From Bacteroidaceae bacterium (GTDB taxonomy: Bacteria; Bacteroidota; Bacteroidia; Bacteroidales; Bacteroidaceae), in assembly GCA_902362595.1 (NCBI GenBank), contig CABIXF010000004.1, positions 62,001-126,000 on the forward strand: DNA of 64,000 bases, given 5' to 3'. Position 1 is the stretch's first letter. Every line of letters begins with the position of its first letter. The notes below the pieces were generated by a model. The model saw only the letters and a list, made by a program, of their open reading frames with translations. It was not told the DNA's origin and did not search any database. Of the stretch, positions 56,723 through 64,000 are shown one piece after another. The translations under genes were made by a program, and so were the position numbers.

Positions 56723-57709
56723 TTATTGAAGAGCAGGCTTTTCTTCTTTCGCTTCAGTCTCTTCCGTGATTTCTGTGATTTGGAAGGCCGCTTCTTCAGC
56801 TTCGGCAATGATGCGTTCTACATCATCGTATTTTTCCGTATTCTCTTCCACTTTCAATTCTTCTTCTGCTGTTGTGAGAAGAGCAGGGGAGAGCGATGCT
56901 TCTGTGGAAGAAGATTCGTTTTCATGAGCGGCTGTCTGCTCGCGGGCCGCTTTTTCCGCGAATATGGTATCAATGAACTGAGGGTCGTTCTTGATTTTGT
57001 TCAATGTTTCATGAGCAGCTTCTTGCTGTGATTCCTTTTTGGAATATCCTCTTCCTTGTCCAGCCGGTATATTTTCCACCATTACCTGGGTTTCAAATAC
57101 CGGATTTTGTTGTTCATCAACTGATTGTTCCAGAAGATTGAATTCAATTAGAAACCGATTTTTCTGTCCCCATTCAATCAGTTTCGACTTGAAGTTAACC
57201 TCCTTGCGCGACAATTTATCGAGGTTCAGATAAGGCTTGATAATACGTTCTTCCATGAAGAATTTGCAGGTTTCGTATCCTCTGTCCAGGTAGATGGCCC
57301 CTACGAGTGCCTCAAACGCATTGCCGCACATGTAACTATTGTGTGACGACTGTCGGGTGGTGTATTTAATCAACTTGTCCAGTCCGATTTGTACCGCAAT
57401 TCGGTTCAGTGTTTCCCTTTGTACGATTTTAGAGCGTGTATTGGTCAGAAATCCCTCCCGTTTTCCCTCAAACCGTTTGTACACGATGTCTGCCACTACA
57501 GCATCCAGGATGGCATCTCCCAGGAACTCTAGCCGCTCGTTGTTGAGCAGCCGTCCCTTGGCTTTTACCGAAGAAGATTTGTGTAAGAGAGCCTGCTGGT
57601 AAATCTCGATGTTCCGCGGGTAGAATCCCAGCATCTTATAAAAACAAAGATAAGACTCCTTATCCTTACGAAAAAGGAGCCTTATCTTATCTAGTATATT
57701 GCTAAACAC
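56723..57709 (-). CDS. rnc: Ribonuclease III with an acidic C-terminal extension
   Basis: A 328-residue RNase III, the endonuclease that processes rRNA precursors and cuts double-stranded RNA. The catalytic domain carries NERLEFLGDA (57-66; Glu61 and Asp65 are metal ligands) and GNAFEALVGA (129-138; Glu133). The double-stranded RNA-binding domain (about 171-241) ends with GYSKKESQQEAAHETL. After it comes an unusual tail (about 250-328) rich in Glu, Ala and Thr, about 80 residues longer than typical bacterial RNase III. It is the last gene of acpP-fabF-rnc, starting 3 bases after the fabF stop, a common order in this phylum. Confidence 0.96.
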   Translation of the reverse strand: MFSNILDKIRLLFRKDKESYLCFYKMLGFYPRNIEIYQQALLHKSSSVKAKGRLLNNERLEFLGDAILDAVVADIVYKRFEGKREGFLTNTRSKIVQRETLNRIAVQIGLDKLIKYTTRQSSHNSYMCGNAFEALVGAIYLDRGYETCKFFMEERIIKPYLNLDKLSRKEVNFKSKLIEWGQKNRFLIEFNLLEQSVDEQQNPVFETQVMVENIPAGQGRGYSKKESQQEAAHETLNKIKNDPQFIDTIFAEKAAREQTAAHENESSSTEASLSPALLTTAEEELKVEENTEKYDDVERIIAEAEEAAFQITEITEETEAKEEKPALQ

Positions 57710-57712
57710 AGT

Positions 57713-58978
57713 TTATTCAGTGTATTTTTTAACGATTACACATGCATTGTGACCACCAAATCCAAATGTGTTGCTCAATGCAGCACGTACAATACGCTTT
57801 TGTGCTTTATTGAATGTGAAGTTCAGGTTGTAGTCGATGTTTTCATCGTTGTCCCCTTCTTCATGGTTGATTGTCGGAGGTACAATGTCATTCTTTACAG
57901 ACAATACGCAAGCAATAGCTTCTACACCGCCTGTTGCTCCCAGAAGGTGTCCCGTCATTGACTTGGTAGAACTGATATTCAGTTTGTAAGCGTGTTCGCC
58001 GAACAAGTCCTTGATAGCTTTTACTTCGGACACGTCACCTACTGGAGTAGAAGTTCCGTGTACGTTGATATAATCAATGTCTTCCGGTTTCATACCAGCG
58101 TCTTCCAATGCACTTTTCATAACCAGTTTCGCACCCAGACCTTCGGGATGAGAGGCTGTTAAATGATAAGCATCGCCAGACGCACCCGTACCCGCCAGTT
58201 CTGCATAAATCTTTGCGCCACGAGCTTTTGCGTGTTCCAATTCTTCAAGAATCAGGCATCCCGCACCTTCTCCCATTACAAATCCGTCACGGCTTGCGCT
58301 GAACGGACGTGAAGCATGTGTAGGATCATCGTTGCGTGTAGACAAGGCATGCATGGCGTTGAAACCGCCTACCCCTGCGGGGAAGATGGCTGCTTCAGCA
58401 CCGCCTGTTACAATGATGTTGGCTTTTCCCAAGCGAATATAGTTGAATGCATCAGCTATGGCATTGGAAGAAGACGCACATGCCGAAGTAGTGGTGAAGT
58501 TTGGTCCATGGAAGCCATACAAGATGGAAATCTGTCCGGAAGCAATATCCGCAATCATCTTGGGAATAAAGAACGGGTTGAATTTCGGTCCGATGGTGTC
58601 TTTGGTCTTTTCGTAACCAGCCACTTCTTCCTCGAAAGTATGAATACCTCCGATTCCAACACCAAGAATCACTCCGACTTTATCCAAATCTTCTTTTTCT
58701 ACGTCAATACCTGCGTCAGTTACTGCTTCTTTGGCAGCTGTCACCGCATACTGTGTGTAAAGGTCCATCTTACGGGCTTCTTTACGGTCGATGTGGTCGG
58801 CTGCGTTGAAGTTCTTCACTTCACAAGCGAACTGAGTCTTGAATTTCGACGCATCAAAATGAGTAATAGGTCCTGCCCCGCTGACGCCATTGAGCAGATT
58901 GTTCCAGAATTCCGGAACAGTATTGCCTACGGGGGTCAACGCACCAAGACCTGTTACTACCACTCTTTTTAATTCCAT
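57713..58978 (-). CDS. fabF: Beta-ketoacyl-ACP synthase II
   Basis: A 421-residue condensing enzyme of fatty acid synthesis, elongating acyl-ACP with malonyl-ACP. The catalytic triad is clear: Cys167 (TTTSACASS), His308 (NVHGTSTPVGD) and His344 (SMTGHLLGATG). Length is standard. It is 13 bases downstream of acpP, which encodes its carrier-protein partner, and overlaps nothing. FabF rather than FabB is favoured by the gene order and length. Confidence 0.97.
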   Translation of the reverse strand: MELKRVVVTGLGALTPVGNTVPEFWNNLLNGVSGAGPITHFDASKFKTQFACEVKNFNAADHIDRKEARKMDLYTQYAVTAAKEAVTDAGIDVEKEDLDKVGVILGVGIGGIHTFEEEVAGYEKTKDTIGPKFNPFFIPKMIADIASGQISILYGFHGPNFTTTSACASSSNAIADAFNYIRLGKANIIVTGGAEAAIFPAGVGGFNAMHALSTRNDDPTHASRPFSASRDGFVMGEGAGCLILEELEHAKARGAKIYAELAGTGASGDAYHLTASHPEGLGAKLVMKSALEDAGMKPEDIDYINVHGTSTPVGDVSEVKAIKDLFGEHAYKLNISSTKSMTGHLLGATGGVEAIACVLSVKNDIVPPTINHEEGDNDENIDYNLNFTFNKAQKRIVRAALSNTFGFGGHNACVIVKKYTE

Positions 58979-58991
58979 AGGGTAGAATTAA

Positions 58992-59228
58992 TTATTTTGC
59001 GTTAGCTTCGATGTAAGAGATAGCATCGCCTACAGTCTGGATTTTTTCTGCCTGATCGTCAGGAATAGAGATTCCGAATTCTTTTTCGAATTCCATAATC
59101 AATTCTACTGTATCCAAAGAGTCAGCACCCAGATCGTTAGTGAAGCTCGCAGTTGGAACAACTTCTGATTCTTCTACGCCCAATTTATCTACGATAATTT
59201 TCTGTACTTTTGATGCGATTTCAGACAT
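58992..59228 (-). CDS. acpP: Acyl carrier protein
   Basis: A 78-residue, acidic carrier protein. The phosphopantetheine site is Ser37 in [10 protein letters not shown]. It carries growing acyl chains for FabF and the other fatty acid enzymes. First gene of the acpP-fabF-rnc operon. Confidence 0.98.
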   Translation of the reverse strand: MSEIASKVQKIIVDKLGVEESEVVPTASFTNDLGADSLDTVELIMEFEKEFGISIPDDQAEKIQTVGDAISYIEANAK

Positions 59229-59279
59229 AATTCTAATTTTTTAAGTTTATAAATAATGTAATTTATTGATTTTTCGTTG

Positions 59280-59311
59280 CAAAGGAATAAATATTTCTGC
59301 TTTTAAACAAG
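59280..59311 (-). promoter_or_regulatory. Promoter of the acpP-fabF-rnc operon
   Basis: Read leftward: CTTG (59311-59308), 20 bases, TTCCTTTG (59287-59280), one base off the -7 consensus. The predicted start near 59274 gives a leader of about 46 bases. Confidence 0.5.
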
Positions 59312-59385
59312 TATTCTAGCAAATAAATGCACTCCCTTTGCACATTTTTATACATTCTGTGCACGAAAACATGCATTTTTGTGTC

Positions 59386-60396
59386 TTATTCTCTTCGTAG
59401 GGGATAGTCTCCACGGAGTTGTTCGAACTGTTCTGGATGTGCCCGCAAATGGTCGCAGTCGGTGTGGGGATTGTATTGCTGGAGAAGCTGCAGATTCTCA
59501 TCTCCAGAAAGGCTTTGACGGGAAACCTCTGGCAAAGTGAGATGGAAGTTCATCGGTTTATGGAAAAAACGGCAAAAGGCTTCCAAGACCATGCGGGTAG
59601 CATTGGCTTTTCCATCGGCAGAGTAGCCGGCAATGTGGGGGGTACCGATAAAGACTTTGTCGAGTAGTTCCCGGTTGATGTGGGGCTCGTTTTCCCATAC
59701 ATCGATTACAGCTCCTGCCACAGCACCCGTGTTTAAAGCGTTCAGCAGGGCCTCTGTTTCTACCACTTCCCCACGCGAGGTGTTGAGAAGATAAGGCCTT
59801 CTTTGTAGTTTCTGGAAGAAAGTCCGGTCGGCCAGGTGGAAGGTCTGGTATTTCCCCTCCCGAATCAAAGGGGTGTGGAAGGTCAGGATGTCGCATTGCT
59901 CAGCCAGTGTGTCCAGTGAAGTGAACCCTTGTTCGCCTGCATCGGCTCGTGGAGGGTCGTTCAGAAGCACTTTCATACCGATGCGTTCTGCCATTCGACG
60001 GATGCGTTCGCCTACGTGTCCCACACCGACGATGCCCAGACAGGCTCCCTTCAGTTGGAGCCCTTTTTCCTGTTGCAGCAACAGCAAGGCGGCATGTACA
60101 TATTGTTCTACGGCTCCGGCATTGCATCCGGGGCAGTTGCTCCATGTGATGCCGGCTTCCTGACAGTATTTTGTGTCGATGTGGTCGAAGCCGATGGTGG
60201 CTGTTCCGATGAATTGTACCTTACTGCCTTCCAGTAGCTGGCGGTTACAGAGTGTACGAGTGCGGATAATCAGGGCATCTGCTTCTTTGACCACTTCCGG
60301 AGTGAAATCTTTTCCGGGAAGATAAATGACTTCGTCTGCTAATGTTTCAATGAGGCCTTTTATATAAGGTATCTTGTTGTCTACGATTACTTTCAT
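59386..60396 (-). CDS. pdxB: Erythronate-4-phosphate dehydrogenase
   Basis: A 336-residue D-2-hydroxyacid dehydrogenase that oxidises 4-phosphoerythronate in the DXP-dependent route to pyridoxal phosphate. The NAD-binding motif is GIVGVGHVGERI (about 121-132); catalytic residues are the Arg in NTSRGEVVE, the Glu in WENEPHI and the His in TPHIAGYS. The C-terminal PdxB dimerisation region is present (LPEVSRQSL onward). Length is slightly below the E. coli enzyme. A related SerA-type dehydrogenase is the main alternative, but the ATIGFDHIDTKYC and GCNAGAV motifs favour PdxB. It is a single-gene unit; no clear terminator was seen. Confidence 0.92.
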   Translation of the reverse strand: MKVIVDNKIPYIKGLIETLADEVIYLPGKDFTPEVVKEADALIIRTRTLCNRQLLEGSKVQFIGTATIGFDHIDTKYCQEAGITWSNCPGCNAGAVEQYVHAALLLLQQEKGLQLKGACLGIVGVGHVGERIRRMAERIGMKVLLNDPPRADAGEQGFTSLDTLAEQCDILTFHTPLIREGKYQTFHLADRTFFQKLQRRPYLLNTSRGEVVETEALLNALNTGAVAGAVIDVWENEPHINRELLDKVFIGTPHIAGYSADGKANATRMVLEAFCRFFHKPMNFHLTLPEVSRQSLSGDENLQLLQQYNPHTDCDHLRAHPEQFEQLRGDYPLRRE

Positions 60397-60434
60397 TTTT
60401 GTGTTAGTTTTAGTCAGCCTGTTTTTGAAGGTTG

Positions 60435-60442
60435 CAAATGTA
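60435..60442 (-). promoter_or_regulatory. -7 element of pdxB
   Basis: Read leftward: TACATTTG, full match to TAnnTTTG, with a leader of about 33 bases to ATG 60396. Confidence 0.45.
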
Positions 60443-60505
60443 TATACTTTTGATGAAATGGAATACTAAATTGAAGACAATGCGATGTAAATCTTATTTT
60501 ATTTC

Positions 60506-60513
60506 TATCTTTG
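60506..60513 (+). promoter_or_regulatory. -7 element of the surface-polysaccharide cluster
   Basis: TATCTTTG matches TAnnTTTG. The predicted start near 60519 leaves a long leader of about 195 bases before the first clear gene at 60714, containing a possible 39-codon reading frame. Confidence 0.45.
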
Positions 60514-60591
60514 CCCTATAAGATAGTGATGATGAAACAATATGGTTGCCGATTATCTGAGTGAATCTGTTTGGTGCTTGACAAACGGATA

Positions 60592-60711
60592 ATGATTGTA
60601 AAGACTTATGGTAAGAAAGCGTACAGTCTTAATTTCTTAAAAGGAATTATTAAGAATTTCTGTAAAGATACTTGTGAATTTAGTGAACTCAAATATTTAT
60701 TAACTGATTAA
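60592..60711 (+). CDS. Possible 39-residue leader peptide or small protein
   Basis: Open frame MIVKTYGKKAYSLNFLKG..., basic, with no membrane segment, ending 2 bases before the ATG of the glycosyltransferase. It lies within the transcribed leader of the cluster. There is no strong ribosome-binding site and I do not recognise it. It may be chance. Confidence 0.2.
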   Translation: MIVKTYGKKAYSLNFLKGIIKNFCKDTCEFSELKYLLTD

Positions 60712-60713
60712 TA

Positions 60714-61430
60714 ATGGAAAGTCTGCATATTATTACTCCTGTCAAGGATTCCATTGAATTTACATTGGAAACAATAAAGGCCATCCTGGATTCTGAAATA
60801 AAGGTACCTTATACCTATACCGTGTATAATGATTTCAGTACCCCAGAAAATACGAAGATACTGGAAGAAAATGCGAAGCAGCTGGGCTTCCGCCTGGTGA
60901 ATCTGTCGGATTTGACAGACCATCCTTCCCCCAATTACTTGCTGGTATTGCAGATGGCACAAAAGGAGGCCATTGAAGCAAAGGCCGGACTGTTGATTGT
61001 GGAGTCGGATGTAGTGGTGAAGAAGAATACCTTGCAGGGCTTGTTCGACGGGGCTGTGGCACGTCCGGACTGTGCCATTGCAGCTGCTGTCACTACCGAC
61101 GAGGCAGGTGTCATCAATTATCCTTATCTGCATGCCAAAGGAAATGAGAACAAGATTTATGCTGAAAAGAAGCATTGCAGTTTCTGTTGCTCCTTGCTGA
61201 CATTGGATTTTTTGCGGAAGTTCGACTTCCATCAGCTGGATGCCTCGAAGAATTGGTACGATGTGACCATTTCTCACGAAGCCTTGAAAAAAGGTTTTCA
61301 GAATTATTTGTTTACGGTATTGCCGGTATGGCATCGCCCGCACGGAAGCCGGCCATGGAAACAGTTGAAATACAAGAATCCCTTGAAATACTATTGGTTG
61401 AAGTTTACGAAAGGGTTGGATAAGATTTAG
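60714..61430 (+). CDS. Glycosyltransferase, family 2-like
   Basis: A 238-residue GT-A-fold protein. The start HIITPVKDSIEFTLETI is the usual nucleotide-sugar-binding strand, and IVESDVVVKKNTL (about 96-108) sits where the metal-binding DxD motif is expected. The C-terminal third carries SHEALKKGFQNYLFTVLPVWHRPHG. It probably adds a sugar to lipooligosaccharide core or a related glycan at the cytoplasmic face of the inner membrane. Donor and acceptor are unknown. It is followed by the WaaP-like kinase gene after 14 bases, in one operon. Confidence 0.8.
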   Translation: MESLHIITPVKDSIEFTLETIKAILDSEIKVPYTYTVYNDFSTPENTKILEENAKQLGFRLVNLSDLTDHPSPNYLLVLQMAQKEAIEAKAGLLIVESDVVVKKNTLQGLFDGAVARPDCAIAAAVTTDEAGVINYPYLHAKGNENKIYAEKKHCSFCCSLLTLDFLRKFDFHQLDASKNWYDVTISHEALKKGFQNYLFTVLPVWHRPHGSRPWKQLKYKNPLKYYWLKFTKGLDKI

Positions 61431-61444
61431 TTAAATGTGCATTT

Positions 61445-62185
61445 ATGAGTTTCATTAATCATCAGACCTTGGTTCTTAGTTCCGAATGTGAGTCTTTCAG
61501 AGCGTTCATGCTTTCTATACCGGAGCGTTTTGAGAAAGGTGAGGGAACTGTCATACATAAAGGACGGAATGAATTGCGGAAAATGACGTATGACGGTAAG
61601 GAACTTGTGGTGAAATCTTTTCGTACTCCCAATATTATCAACCGTTGGGTGTATGGCGTATTTCGTCCTTCAAAGGCCAAACGTTCTTTTGTGCATGCGA
61701 AGATGCTGCTGGACATTGGAGTGGGTACTCCTCGTCCGGTCGGTTATCTGAATATCCGGAAAGGATTACAGTTCGACCGCAGTTACTATGTGACCTTTGC
61801 TTCCGACTGTCCCTATACGTATGAAGAACTGTTTAAACGCAAGTTTCCATACGAAGACGAGGTACTTGCTGCGGTGGGACACGTCACAGCCCGGTTGCAT
61901 AATCATGGCTATGCGCATAAAGATTATGGACGGGGCAATATTCTGTTTGGGCAGACACCGGAAGGGATAAAGATTGAGATTGTCGATTTGAACCGCATGG
62001 ATATCGGTCCGCTGGACATGAAAGCAGGCTGCAAGAACCTGGAACGACTTCCGGCTACTCCCCACATGCACAGGGTCTTGGCCGAGGCGTACGCCAAAGA
62101 CCGGGGCTTTGACCCGGAGGCATGTTATAAACTGATGGTGGCCTATCGGAGTACCCAACCGGGAAAGATTGACGGACTTTACTAA
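61445..62185 (+). CDS. Lipopolysaccharide kinase family protein (WaaP/Kdo-kinase-like)
   Basis: A 246-residue protein-kinase-fold enzyme. A likely ATP-binding lysine lies in ELVVKSF; the catalytic loop is AHKDYGRGNILF (His-x-Asp ... Asn), and the metal-binding Asp is in EIVDLNRMD. This arrangement matches the LPS-kinase (PF06293-like) family, which phosphorylates Kdo or heptose in the inner core. It sits between two glycosyltransferase genes (14-base gaps on both sides), which supports a role in lipooligosaccharide core assembly. The exact acceptor cannot be told. Confidence 0.82.
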   Translation: MSFINHQTLVLSSECESFRAFMLSIPERFEKGEGTVIHKGRNELRKMTYDGKELVVKSFRTPNIINRWVYGVFRPSKAKRSFVHAKMLLDIGVGTPRPVGYLNIRKGLQFDRSYYVTFASDCPYTYEELFKRKFPYEDEVLAAVGHVTARLHNHGYAHKDYGRGNILFGQTPEGIKIEIVDLNRMDIGPLDMKAGCKNLERLPATPHMHRVLAEAYAKDRGFDPEACYKLMVAYRSTQPGKIDGLY

Positions 62186-62199
62186 AGAACGACGGAGAT

Positions 62200-63096
62200 A
62201 TGAAAATAGTAGCTGTAGTGGTGACTTACAACCGGAGGGAGCTGTTGAAACGCAACATCCACTGTCTACGTGCAAATACTCCCGTGTCTTCCATTGTGGT
62301 AGTAAACAATGGAAGTACGGACGGCACTGCCGAGTGGCTGGATACCCAGCAGGACCTTACTGTAATTCATCAGGAGAATGTGGGTGGGTCCGGCGGATTC
62401 CATCGGGGTATTGAGTATGCTTATCAGGCGGGTGCGGAATGGATATGGTGCATGGACGATGATGTCTTTCCACGGACCGACTGTATGGAGCATCTTTTAC
62501 CTTATATGACAGAACCGCATGTGGGTATCCTGGCTCCTCGCCGGCTGATGGAGGGACAGATTTTTACCAATGATTTTCAGCGGGTAAACCTGACAAATCC
62601 GTTTGCCTCCATGTATCAGCAGAAATTGAAGAAACAGGTAGTCAATGCACCGGTGGAGATTTGTGGAACTGCCTTCGAAGGATTGTGTATCCGGCGCGAG
62701 GCGGTAGAAAAGATTGGGCTGCCCAACAAGGAACTGTTTATTTTCTGTGATGATACGGATTATTGCCTGCGGACGGTATTGGCCGGATTCCGTATTCTGT
62801 ATATCCCTTCTGCCTTGATGGATAAGGAAAAGTTCTTTTCCAATGACAATTGGGAGGAACGGAGCAAGAAGAAGAAATGGAAGCGTTTCTATCAGGTGCG
62901 TAACTCGACCTATTTGAATCATCATTACGGACGAAACTGGGGAGTGAGATACTTGCGGGGATTTAATGGGATGCTAGGCTATTGGCTGGTGGCTTTGCTG
63001 ACCTGTCCGTTTAAGGATGTCTATAGCCTGAAAGATGTCGGTAAATTCTGGAAGGCCTATTGTGACGGTATTCATGAGAAACTCGGGAAATATTGA
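62200..63096 (+). CDS. Family 2 glycosyltransferase (galactofuranosyl/rhamnosyl-transferase-like)
   Basis: A 298-residue GT2 enzyme. The N-terminal strand is IVAVVVTYNRRELLKRN; the nucleotide-contact motif is VVVNNGSTDGT; the metal-binding motif is WCMDDDVFP; NVGGSGGFHRG is typical of galactofuranosyl- and rhamnosyl-type GT2 enzymes. The C-terminus has one hydrophobic amphipathic stretch (GMLGYWLVALLTCP) that may attach it to the membrane. It is the last gene of the three-gene cluster and is followed by a terminator. The sugar it transfers is unknown. Confidence 0.87.
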   Translation: MKIVAVVVTYNRRELLKRNIHCLRANTPVSSIVVVNNGSTDGTAEWLDTQQDLTVIHQENVGGSGGFHRGIEYAYQAGAEWIWCMDDDVFPRTDCMEHLLPYMTEPHVGILAPRRLMEGQIFTNDFQRVNLTNPFASMYQQKLKKQVVNAPVEICGTAFEGLCIRREAVEKIGLPNKELFIFCDDTDYCLRTVLAGFRILYIPSALMDKEKFFSNDNWEERSKKKKWKRFYQVRNSTYLNHHYGRNWGVRYLRGFNGMLGYWLVALLTCPFKDVYSLKDVGKFWKAYCDGIHEKLGKY

Positions 63097-63112
63097 ACTC
63101 TGTCAGATTGAA

Positions 63113-63160
63113 AAAATACACCCGGCTGGGAGGGAACTTATCACTTCTTCCAGCCGGGTG
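63113..63160. terminator. Terminator between the cluster and the convergent ABC transporter gene
   Basis: CACCCGGCTGG (63119-63129) pairs perfectly with CCAGCCGGGTG (63150-63160). The A-rich run before it gives a good T tail for the leftward ABC gene. Confidence 0.8.
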
Positions 63161-63164
63161 ACTT

Positions 63165-64000
63165 TTATAGTGCCTGCATATCGTTCAATCGCTTGTAGTA
63201 TCCGTTTTGAGCCAACAACTCTTCGTGTTTTCCGCTTTCCACAATTTTACCTTCGTAGAGCACGTAAATCTGGTTGGCATTCTTGATGGTCGACAAGCGG
63301 TGGGCGATGGCGATGGTGGTTCGGGTTTTCATCAGCCGTTCCAGCGCCTCCTGTACCAGTCGTTCGCTTTCGGTATCGAGGGCGGAAGTCGCTTCATCCA
63401 ATATCAAGATGGCCGGGTTTTTCAGAATGGCCCGTGCGATGGAGATACGCTGGCGTTGTCCTCCGGAAAGGCGGCATCCCCGGTCACCGATGTTGGTATC
63501 GTACCCGTGTTCCGACTCCATGATGAAGTCGTGGGCATTGGCAATCTTGGCCGCTTCTATCACCTGTTCCTTGGTCGCATTGTCCACTCCAAACGTGATG
63601 TTGTTATAGAAGCTGTCGTTGAATAGGATGGCTTCCTGGTTCACATAGCCGATGAGTGAACGGAGGTCGCTGATGGATACGTCCTTGATATTAACTCCAT
63701 CAATCAGAATCTCTCCTCCTTGCACATCGTGGAAACGGGGAAGCAGGTCTACCAGCGTGGATTTCCCGGAACCGCTTTGTCCTACCAGAGCAATGGTTTC
63801 TCCTTTCTGGATGCGGAGGTTGATGTCGTTCAGCACCTGGGTCTGTCCGTTGTAGCTGAAAGAAATATGATTGAACTGGATATCCTGGTTCAAGGAAGAC
63901 AGATGCTGCGGGTTCTTTTTCTCCACGATATTGTTGGGTGCCTTCAGAATCTTGTCTACACGTTCCATGGAAGCTAGTCCACGCGGAATCATGTAGCTGG
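63165..64000 (-). CDS. ABC exporter, MsbA-like, C-terminal ATPase part
   Basis: The leftward gene runs off the right edge; the last ~278 codons are present. They hold a complete nucleotide-binding domain: Walker A (VGQSGSGKSTL), Q-loop (YVNQEAI), ABC signature (LSGGQRQR), Walker B (ILILDEATSALD) and H-loop (IAHRLST). The few residues before it match the end of a fused transmembrane domain, so this is a half-size exporter of the MsbA/lipid-exporter type. Next to lipooligosaccharide genes, a lipid A-core flippase role fits, but multidrug exporters look the same in this region. No internal start should be used; the true start lies outside the window. Confidence 0.9.
   Translation of the reverse strand, partial: SYMIPRGLASMERVDKILKAPNNIVEKKNPQHLSSLNQDIQFNHISFSYNGQTQVLNDINLRIQKGETIALVGQSGSGKSTLVDLLPRFHDVQGGEILIDGVNIKDVSISDLRSLIGYVNQEAILFNDSFYNNITFGVDNATKEQVIEAAKIANAHDFIMESEHGYDTNIGDRGCRLSGGQRQRISIARAILKNPAILILDEATSALDTESERLVQEALERLMKTRTTIAIAHRLSTIKNANQIYVLYEGKIVESGKHEELLAQNGYYKRLNDMQAL

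Noticed and set aside
59316..59501. 61-codon leftward frame upstream of acpP
   Set aside because: It overlaps the end of pdxB in another frame and the acpP promoter region; no family resemblance.

Overview
The window is a stretch of chromosome from a gut Bacteroidales bacterium, most likely Bacteroides or Phocaeicola. Reasons: four SusC/SusD outer-membrane pairs, a hybrid two-component regulator (HTCS), many lipoprotein glycosidases, and promoters with the Bacteroidetes -7 element TAnnTTTG instead of a sigma70 -10 box. The species cannot be named from the sequence alone.

Layout. 1-446: start of a leftward mnmA gene. 0.6-5.3 kb: SusC/SusD pair 1. 5.5-8.3 kb: leftward GH3 glycosidase. 8.6-13.4 kb: SusC/SusD pair 2, in which both genes carry a reading-frame problem. 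13.5-20.4 kb: GH92 alpha-mannosidase and GH2 beta-galactosidase, bracketed by two near-identical 76/77-bp cassettes that I read as leftward small-RNA genes, plus an array of four 21-bp palindromic repeats and a 37-residue membrane protein. 20.4-40 kb: an arabinan-type utilization locus with GH51 arabinofuranosidase, HTCS regulator, SusC/SusD pair 3, a surface glycan-binding lipoprotein, two GH43 arabinanase-type enzymes and a GH97. A dead IS4-family element lies between GH51 and the regulator. 40-41.5 kb: cysS. 41.6-50.8 kb: leftward SusC/SusD pair 4 with a DUF1735/discoidin lipoprotein and an M60 metallopeptidase, a set that suggests host glycoprotein (mucin) use. 51-64 kb: mostly core genes: pfkA, a GH3-auxin-type protein, an Ig-like lipoprotein, a DUF3108 protein, acpP-fabF-rnc, pdxB, a surface-polysaccharide/lipooligosaccharide cluster (two glycosyltransferases and a WaaP-like kinase) and the end of an MsbA-like ABC transporter.

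Working together. In the arabinan-type locus the HTCS would sense an arabinan breakdown product in the periplasm and activate susC/D, the binding protein and GH43. The surface endo-arabinanase cuts the chain, SusC/D imports oligosaccharides, and GH51, the second GH43 and GH97 finish them in the periplasm. In the M60 locus, SusC/D plus the discoidin lipoprotein would capture material around the peptidase.

The least ordinary signals are the paired small-RNA cassettes, whose 5' half is antisense to the UUAACCUUAAA motif found just upstream of the GH2 start codon and, in shorter form, of several susC/D start codons here; the phased 21-bp palindrome array; and the two independent frame breaks in SusC/SusD pair 2.
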